From the NCBI GenBank assembly GCA_029262065.1, contig JAJDAC010000030.1, forward strand, positions 1 through 58,711: a stretch of 58,711 nucleotides of DNA, read 5' to 3'. Position 1 is the first letter of the stretch. The number at the start of each line of letters is the position of its first letter. The notes below the pieces were generated by a model that searched no databases, was not told the origin of the DNA, and saw nothing but the letters and a program-made list of their open reading frames with translations. Shown here piece after piece: positions 53,629-58,711 of the stretch. A program made the position numbers and the translations under genes. The DNA is from Candidatus Krumholzibacteriota bacterium. Lineage in GTDB: Bacteria > Krumholzibacteriota > Krumholzibacteriia > JAJRXK01.

Positions 53629-54100
53629 GGCTCTCTCTCTATAGTCTGCAAACGCCACCGCGTAACGGTGGCCGGGGGAGCGTTCTCTGTGATGGGTCTA
53701 CGGGGTCGGACGACCCCAACAATGTACCCCGGGAGGTAGGCCCAGGCCAACCGCAATCCGCCACCGGGCCTGGCCTGGCCTGCCTGGATCCATTGAGCCA
53801 CTCGGCGAGCGTCCGGGCCCCCTCGTCCTCCATTCTGAGCAGGATTTCTTCGAGAATCAACGCCTTGGGGAGGGGGCTCCAAAGCCATCGTGTCACGAAC
53901 CGTCTTTGCTTCCGGCTATTGACGCAGAAGCAATTGAGGTCTAATGTCTTGTTACTCCCTGCCGGAAAAACTCCCTCACACATTCGATGTTACCGCGCGG
54001 CGTGCGTTCCCACGCCGGGTCCCGGTATGTTGCGCCCTCCCTTCGCTGCAGAACTACGTCCGTGCGGACGAGGTTTCGTATTTTCTCTGAAGGAGACAAC
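53629..54100. other. Intergenic region before the small secreted protein genes
   Basis: This 472-bp gap lies between the divergent greA and small-protein genes. It contains a 6-bp hairpin (CCACCG/CGGTGG, 53655-53671) and a 7-bp inverted repeat (53702-53717), both on the greA side, a short CCTGG direct repeat, and a good promoter at 53919-53947. A minus-strand frame at 53639-53983 is open but lacks a ribosome site and is not called as a gene. Confidence 0.6.
53919..53947 (+). promoter_or_regulatory. Sigma-70-type promoter of the small secreted protein genes
   Basis: TTGACG at 53919-53924 and TAATGT at 53942-53947 are exactly 17 bp apart. The hexamers match the consensus at five and four positions in an otherwise GC-rich region. 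It would start a leader of about 145 nt before the ATG at 54101. Confidence 0.7.
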
Positions 54101-54472
54101 ATGTCTTTCCGGAAGATTCTTGCGCTCAGCTTGGTCGTAACCGTCATCGCCACCAGCAGCGCGCCAGCGTTCGCTGTTACGTGCTTCAACGCCCGCTTTG
54201 GCTGTACGGCAACAACCACGGTCACGGTCTTCACCGGTTCGCCAACCGTCATCTGTCTCAATGGCTACGATGTCGTAGAGGTCACGAGCTCAGCTGCATG
54301 TTTCGGCGGCAGCAACGCCGGCCCGGCCGTGGCTTTGCGGTGCGGACTGAACGCAGATCCGCTCGTCTATTCGGGTGGCGGCAAGGTGCACAAGGTCCAA
54401 CCCACGACGAACTGGCAGGATGTCGTCGACGGCGACTGCCGCAAGCTTGCTTACAAGTACGCGAACCAGTAG
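54101..54472 (+). CDS. Small secreted six-cysteine protein
   Basis: The 123-residue protein has a signal peptide ending A-F-A near residue 25. The mature part (about 98 residues) has six cysteines at 28, 35, 52, 67, 81 and 113, an even number suited to three disulfides, and beta-strand-rich sequence (T-T-V-T-V-F-T-G-S-P, V-D-V-V-E-V-T-like). I do not recognise a family; secreted, disulfide-stabilised protein is all that can be claimed. An excellent AAGGAGA ribosome site precedes the ATG, and a promoter is seen at 53919-53947. A very strong hairpin lies directly after it, before the next gene. Confidence 0.75.
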   Translation: MSFRKILALSLVVTVIATSSAPAFAVTCFNARFGCTATTTVTVFTGSPTVICLNGYDVVEVTSSAACFGGSNAGPAVALRCGLNADPLVYSGGGKVHKVQPTTNWQDVVDGDCRKLAYKYANQ

Positions 54473-54482
54473 TCCAACCCGC

Positions 54483-54509
54483 GTGGGGTCCGGCGATGCT
54501 GGACCCCAC
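54483..54509 (+). terminator. Strong 12-bp stem-loop between two small secreted protein genes
   Basis: GTGGGGTCC at 54483-54491 pairs with GGACCCCAC at 54501-54509 and the stem continues inward through a G-U and two G-C pairs to a GAT loop (54495-54497). No T run follows, so partial termination or mRNA stabilisation is likely. Confidence 0.7.
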
Positions 54510-54540
54510 TACCCGTCACACTGAAAACAGGGACTGGAAC

Positions 54541-54945
54541 ATGAAGAACAACTGGATACTCGTCGCGCTATTACTGGTCACCGCGCTCGCATCCACGGTC
54601 GGCGCTCAAGACGACACCGCCATCGTGGCACCCGAAGTGGATCAGGAGCAGTCGGTTTGGTGGACGGCCATGGGCCCCACGTCATCGGCAGTTGCGAACC
54701 TTGGTCCTCTGCTCCGGTCGGAAAACGGCAAGTGGTTCCGCCGATGGACTCTCGTCGTGCACCTGCCCGGCACCGATGAGCCGCTAACCTGCGTGCAAGG
54801 CATCGTGGGAGACGACCAAAGCGAACCCGTATGGGTGGAGGGTGGCTCTTTTCGAGTCGAGCTGCGCCCTCGCAAGGGACTGGGCTGGTGCGACGTCATG
54901 TACAAGGAAGAGCTTGAAAGCGAGGTAAAGGGGCTGGAAGGCTAG
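54541..54945 (+). CDS. Small exported protein of unknown function
   Basis: The 134-residue protein has a signal peptide ending V-G-A near residue 22 and a mature part with two cysteines (in L-T-C-V-Q-G and G-W-C-D-V-M) and several aromatic residues (S-V-W-W-T-A, W-F-R-R-W-T). It looks beta-rich. I do not recognise it. It starts 68 bp after the six-cysteine gene, with only the 54483-54509 hairpin between, so the two are probably cotranscribed, with lower expression of the second. The ATG at 54541 follows AGGGACTGG. Confidence 0.65.
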   Translation: MKNNWILVALLLVTALASTVGAQDDTAIVAPEVDQEQSVWWTAMGPTSSAVANLGPLLRSENGKWFRRWTLVVHLPGTDEPLTCVQGIVGDDQSEPVWVEGGSFRVELRPRKGLGWCDVMYKEELESEVKGLEG

Positions 54946-54993
54946 AGCGGGAAGCCAGGCCCGCTACGCCGGAAAGGCTGGGAGTTTCGAGGG

Positions 54994-57705
54994 TCAGCGC
55001 TGTTCGGTCAGCGCCAACACGGAGTCGCACAACGCAATCGATGCCTCGCCCAGGTCAAACAGGGGACGCTGGTAATCCATCAGGGCGCCTTGGGCGTCGA
55101 GCGTGCGTAGGTCCTCCATCGCCATCTGGTACCAGCCTTTGGCTGACGACCAGATCGCGACATCTTCGGACTCTTCGGCCTGACGCTCCAGCACCACGCC
55201 CAGATTGTATTTCAGCTCAGCCGCTTCGTAGAAGTCGGCCGAAGCGTGGGTTTCGCTCTGAAGCACCTTCTCCCAGGCCAACAAGCCCTCTCGCATGGCG
55301 GTCGATGCCGCGTCCCATTCGCCCAACTCGAGATGTGCGTCACCGATCTGCTTCTTGGCCTTGGCCTGGCTCGTGACAAACACAATATTGCCAGGACTTG
55401 CGCGCTCACCATCTTCGGCAATCTGCAACGCTCGGCGCGCGTACTCAAGCTGTTGCGAATTGCGCCCCCAATCCGAACACACCGCCGCGAGGTTGCGAAA
55501 ATTGTTGGTAAGAGAGCTGGAGTAACGCAGCATTCCGGGATTGTCTTTCAGAAGCTCTTCATAGAGGGCGGACACCTCAAGCAAGACCCGCTCGGCCTCT
55601 TCGGGATTCCCCGTCAGGTGATGATACCAGCCAACCTGACCCAGAGCGCTTGCGTAGGCCCCCTTGTTCACACGGTCCGGCTTGTCGTCGTAGACTTCCT
55701 TGGCCAAGGCAATCATTTCGCGATTGGCTTCGAGTGACGCCAGTGTATCGCCGGTGTCGTAGAGAAAGCCGGCGTACCTCCGAAGCCCGCGCGAAAGATC
55801 CCCCTTCAAAGGAATGACTTCGGGCCGCTCGCGCACGGCCGCGCGACGCCAATCTATTCCCAAGCGAAACAACTCGGCCGCTTCCTCGGTACGGCCAACC
55901 TGAAACAACTCCCCGGCCAGGTTTACCCGGCCGTAGCTGAGGTATCGCTCGGTCTTGCGATCACCGGGAACCAGTGCGTCGGCCTTTTCGAAGTACTCCA
56001 CGGCCTTTTCCAGCGTGGCCACGGATCGATCGAACTGGCCGACCTGGTTGTACAGAATCCTGATCTCGTCGTGCAGCACGCCCAGCGAACGCCACGTTTC
56101 CATGTCGTCAGGGAAACGCTCCCCGTATCGTTGGTGGAGACCGATGGCAGTTTCGGCCGATACCACGGCCTCAGCCGACTGCCCGAATTCCTTTTGCATT
56201 TTTGAGATACGACGATACGCACCAGCCAGCACCGGCTGTAGCTTGTCTCCCGATTCATCGTCGGCGACGATGGCGTCCAATTGTCTCAGGGTCTCGGCGG
56301 CCAGGAATTCGCGGGTCTCGCCAGCCCCGTCCAGTCGATTGAGTTTGGTATCCAGTTCGAATACAAAATCCAAGGTGAACCGACGGATGTCCTCGAGTCG
56401 CTTTTCGGCTCGCTGCGCGTGCTGACGAGCCTGGAAGAACTGCCAGGTCGTGGCAACCACGCCGGCCGCCAACACCAGGAACACCGCGGACAACCCCAGA
56501 ATGACGGTGCGATTACGACGGATGAATTTACGCGCCTTGTGCACGCCACTGGGCGGACCCGCCAGGACCACCTGGTGCCCCAGGTAACGTTGAAGATCTT
56601 CCGCCAGCGCCGTGGCGCTACCGTACCGGTGCTCGGGATCGCGCTCGATGGCTCGCCCCACCACCCAATCGAGATCGCCTCGCACCAGACGAGACAACTG
56701 CGACGGTGACGAGGCACGGAGGGCCGCGATCCGCTCGCGCTCGGCGGTCGGAGCGCCCAACAAACGACGACTGGGTACGGGCGGCTCGAACGACCGCACG
56801 ATCTCGAGAATCTCGGTGATGGCCTTGCCTTCGAGGGTGCTTCGACCCACCGGCGTATCGCCAACCAACAACTCGAACAGCAACACCCCGAGCGCGTACA
56901 CGTCGGATCGTGTATCCACGATGCGCCCGTGCGACCCCACCTGCTCAGGGCTCATGTACTCTGGAGTCCCAATGAGTTGCCCGGGCACCGTCAGCGTGGG
57001 TTCGGAGCCCAACGTGCCTTCGATCGCCTTGGCAATTCCAAAGTCGATGATCCTGACCACGGGGCGCCCGTCATGCTCTTCCACCATGACGTTGGACGGC
57101 TTGAGGTCGCGATGCACAACCCCCTTCTGGTGCGCATGATGCACCGCAAGGCAGACCTCGCGTACCAACGCGACTCTCTGCTGGACGCTTAGAAGATGTT
57201 CGTCGCAGTACTGGGTGATGGGTACGCCACGCACCAATTCCATGACGACGTAGGGACTGCCCTCCGTAGACGTCCCCGCATCCAGGACCCGGGCAATCCC
57301 CGGATGGTCCATGCGCGATAAAGCCTCCCGCTCGGCGTCGAAACGCGAACGAGCGCGTTCGGAGCCAAACCCCCAACGAATGAGCTTCACTGCGACATCG
57401 CGCCGGATGGGTTCGTGCTGCTCGGCCCGATAGACGACGCCCATGCCGCCCTCCCCCAACAACTCCACCAGGGTGTAGGGGCCCACCGAACGCTGCTCGA
57501 GGTTGGCGGCCGCGGCCGAGGCCAGAGCACCTCCCGTGGCCAGGATCGACGCGCTCGACCGATCCTGGTCCAGGAGCGAATCTACCTCCTGCCGGAGCGC
57601 GGCGTCCTGGCCGCACTGCTGGCGTAGCCACAGTTCGCGCTCGGCACCGGTGCGTCGGCGCGCGCCCAGCACAATCTCCTGAATGCGTCGGAAGTTCGAA
57701 GACAT
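54994..57705 (-). CDS. Membrane-anchored Ser/Thr protein kinase with TPR tail
   Basis: The 903-residue protein has an N-terminal helical extension of 74 residues, often seen in this FCB/Planctomycete kinase group, then a Hanks-type kinase domain at about 75-355: G-E-G-G-M-G-V-V glycine loop, K107, H198-R-D200-L-K-P-S-N, D-F-G and G-T-P-E-Y-M-S-P-E. A transmembrane helix lies at about 400-422, and about 470 residues of TPR-like helices follow. All catalytic residues are present, so it should be active. Architecture and motifs match the kinase at 15582-18179, and the two are likely paralogues. It is divergent from the CHRD gene. Its substrates are unknown. Confidence 0.92.
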   Translation of the reverse strand: MSSNFRRIQEIVLGARRRTGAERELWLRQQCGQDAALRQEVDSLLDQDRSSASILATGGALASAAAANLEQRSVGPYTLVELLGEGGMGVVYRAEQHEPIRRDVAVKLIRWGFGSERARSRFDAEREALSRMDHPGIARVLDAGTSTEGSPYVVMELVRGVPITQYCDEHLLSVQQRVALVREVCLAVHHAHQKGVVHRDLKPSNVMVEEHDGRPVVRIIDFGIAKAIEGTLGSEPTLTVPGQLIGTPEYMSPEQVGSHGRIVDTRSDVYALGVLLFELLVGDTPVGRSTLEGKAITEILEIVRSFEPPVPSRRLLGAPTAERERIAALRASSPSQLSRLVRGDLDWVVGRAIERDPEHRYGSATALAEDLQRYLGHQVVLAGPPSGVHKARKFIRRNRTVILGLSAVFLVLAAGVVATTWQFFQARQHAQRAEKRLEDIRRFTLDFVFELDTKLNRLDGAGETREFLAAETLRQLDAIVADDESGDKLQPVLAGAYRRISKMQKEFGQSAEAVVSAETAIGLHQRYGERFPDDMETWRSLGVLHDEIRILYNQVGQFDRSVATLEKAVEYFEKADALVPGDRKTERYLSYGRVNLAGELFQVGRTEEAAELFRLGIDWRRAAVRERPEVIPLKGDLSRGLRRYAGFLYDTGDTLASLEANREMIALAKEVYDDKPDRVNKGAYASALGQVGWYHHLTGNPEEAERVLLEVSALYEELLKDNPGMLRYSSSLTNNFRNLAAVCSDWGRNSQQLEYARRALQIAEDGERASPGNIVFVTSQAKAKKQIGDAHLELGEWDAASTAMREGLLAWEKVLQSETHASADFYEAAELKYNLGVVLERQAEESEDVAIWSSAKGWYQMAMEDLRTLDAQGALMDYQRPLFDLGEASIALCDSVLALTEQR

Positions 57706-57814
57706 AGTCGCATCCTACCCTCATCGCGCGGCCCCGACCACCCTGGGTGGCCCGCTCGACGATGGTGCTCGTGGACAGCCCCATCGACACCGGGTGGCCC
57801 GGAAGGCTACAGTC

Positions 57815-57832
57815 GGGGGGAGTCAGCCCCCC
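57815..57832 (+). promoter_or_regulatory. GC hairpin adjoining a ribosome binding site
   Basis: GGGGGG at 57815-57820 pairs with CCCCCC at 57827-57832 around AGTCAG, ending one base before AAGGAGA, the ribosome site of the CHRD gene. Such a hairpin could protect the mRNA 5' region or affect initiation. Confidence 0.5.
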
Positions 57833-57847
57833 AAGGAGACCTCAATC

Positions 57848-58282
57848 ATGCGCCTCTTGCTTGCGCTGCCACTACTCTTGCTCGCCTCCCCCGCCGTCGC
57901 GACCGAGTTCTTCTCGGCGGTAATCTCCGCCCGTCCTGGCGTGGAGTCCGATGCCACGGGCACCGGACAATTCATATTGAACAACTCCGAGACCGAGTTG
58001 ACGTATTCGGTGGAGGTATCGAACCTCACCAGTACCGAAATAGCTGCCCACATCCACTCGCCCGACGGGACCGTGCTCTACACGTTTCCCCTGGGAGCCA
58101 CCAAGAACGGCGTGTGGCAGAATCCCGGCAACATCAACGTGTTGCTGTTGCGCACCGAACAACTCTACGTATTGGTTCACACCGAGAACAACGGCGGTGG
58201 CGAAGCGCGAGGAAACATTCTGCTGGAGTCCGTGCCCACATCTTCGTTGAGCGTGGGTTGGATCAAGTCCGCGTACCAGTAG
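57848..58282 (+). CDS. Secreted CHRD-domain protein
   Basis: The 144-residue protein is a signal peptide (1-19, ending A-V-A) plus one CHRD domain, recognisable by the strand pattern F-F-S-A-V-I-S-A-R-P, E-L-T-Y-S-V-E-V-S-N-L and the I-A-A-H-I-H-S-P-D-G block, ending Y-V-L-V-H-T-E-N-N-G-G-G-E-A-R-G-N-I. CHRD domains are extracellular Ig-like modules of poorly known role in bacteria. AAGGAGA precedes the ATG, which is the first start of the signal peptide. It stands alone and is divergent from the kinase gene. Confidence 0.88.
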   Translation: MRLLLALPLLLLASPAVATEFFSAVISARPGVESDATGTGQFILNNSETELTYSVEVSNLTSTEIAAHIHSPDGTVLYTFPLGATKNGVWQNPGNINVLLLRTEQLYVLVHTENNGGGEARGNILLESVPTSSLSVGWIKSAYQ

Positions 58283-58365
58283 GAAACGCAGCGCTTGCGC
58301 CGCATAGCGCCTGACCCAGTCCGGGCGGCGACGATCTGATCGACTGCAACTTTTCGACGCGATAT

Positions 58366-58379
58366 ACTGTAGCTACAGT
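58366..58379. promoter_or_regulatory. 14-bp perfect palindrome upstream of the last gene
   Basis: ACTGTAGCTACAGT is perfectly symmetrical. It overlaps a possible -10 (TATACT at 58363-58368), as an operator would, but the -35 is poor. Confidence 0.4.
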
Positions 58380-58408
58380 CATCCCCTGGCTGGTCGCGCG
58401 GAGTTGGC

Positions 58409-58711
58409 GTGCACAATCTAAAAAACCTGTCGTTCGGCATCGTATTGATGCTTCTGATCTACGGTGGCGTAGAACTCGCCGCCTTTGCCGCCTACGGAAG
58501 CATTACGGGCGAAGCATTCAGTTCCCCAGCTCCTGAACCAATCGCGGTGCTCGAAACCCCTGACTCGAAGCCCGGCCGAGAGCAAGCCGGACTCGGCTTC
58601 AAAGATCCCGCAATGTCGCTTCACCCCTATCTGGGGTATGTGTACCGGCCCAAGAAGGAAGGCGAGGAACCCGGCCGGGTGACCATTTCTCCCGACGGAT
58701 TTCTGGACGAT
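58409..58711 (+). CDS. Membrane-anchored protein, 5' part only (possible SGNH hydrolase-type)
   Basis: A frame starts at GTG 58409, with GGAG five bases upstream, and runs 101 codons off the window end. The visible part has an N-terminal membrane helix (L-S-F-G-I-V-L-M-L-L-I-Y-G-G-V), a short alanine-rich region and then S-L-H-P-Y-L-G-Y-V-Y-R-P with P-D-G-F-L near the edge. This opening resembles large membrane-anchored SGNH/GDSL-type proteins, whose H-P-Y-L-G-Y motif precedes the hydrolase domain, but the catalytic part is outside the window, so the call is weak. It follows the CHRD gene by 126 bp. Confidence 0.55.
   Translation, partial: MHNLKNLSFGIVLMLLIYGGVELAAFAAYGSITGEAFSSPAPEPIAVLETPDSKPGREQAGLGFKDPAMSLHPYLGYVYRPKKEGEEPGRVTISPDGFLDD

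Noticed and set aside
53639-53983. 114-residue minus-strand gene before greA
   Set aside because: The frame has a protein-like stretch, but there is no ribosome site at its ATG, and it covers the good plus-strand promoter at 53919-53947. It remains possible but unsupported.

Overview
The window is GC-rich, densely coded bacterial chromosome with about 40 genes, most of them for exported, lipid-anchored or membrane proteins. Four secreted proteins end in the same FlgD-like Ig tail with an N-P-F-N-P motif, and there is an S46 dipeptidyl-peptidase, several carboxypeptidase-regulatory or DUF1573-type extracellular proteins, and two very large Ser/Thr kinases with TPR tails. Together these suggest an uncultured member of the FCB superphylum (Krumholzibacteriota, Eisenbacteria or Latescibacteria type). 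That placement is inference from protein styles; no rRNA, tRNA or ribosomal protein marker is present.

Layout: 0.1-1.7 kb, a secreted GH16 glycoside hydrolase. 1.9-8.7 kb, a stress and envelope region: a membrane protein of unknown role, an exported histidine-rich methyltransferase, a hemolysin-III family protein, a hemerythrin, a minus-strand operon of ECF sigma factor, RskA-like anti-sigma factor and fasciclin protein, a SnoaL-like protein and a 1-Cys peroxiredoxin. 8.8-27.1 kb, large surface proteins and lipoproteins mixed with an alpha/beta hydrolase, a kinase-TPR protein and a trypsin-like PDZ protease.

27.3-33.5 kb is the metabolic centre: five overlapping or closely spaced genes for a Rieske protein, a cytochrome b6-like protein, an octaheme cytochrome of the hydroxylamine oxidoreductase (HAO) type, the periplasmic nitrate reductase NapA, and a NapB whose diheme module is duplicated to four hemes. 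I infer a respiratory chain in which quinol electrons pass through a Rieske/b complex to nitrate, and perhaps onward to nitrite reduction, in place of the usual NapC or NapGH. This is the best candidate for an undescribed system here.

33.6-44.8 kb holds a SRPBCC protein, an S41 peptidase, a GH113-like lipoprotein with a coupled beta-barrel-like protein, and a tripartite RND efflux operon whose TolC protein is fused to an ABC-type substrate-binding domain. 45.0-50.1 kb has two related small secreted proteins with a shared four-cysteine tail and oppositely charged amphipathic helices, then a DUF1573 protein and an S46 peptidase. 50.1-58.7 kb has a 50-bp tandem repeat, two more secreted proteins, a GreA-type factor, two small exported proteins, a second kinase-TPR protein, a CHRD protein and the start of a membrane-anchored protein cut by the window edge. 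Several strong RNA hairpins separate these units.
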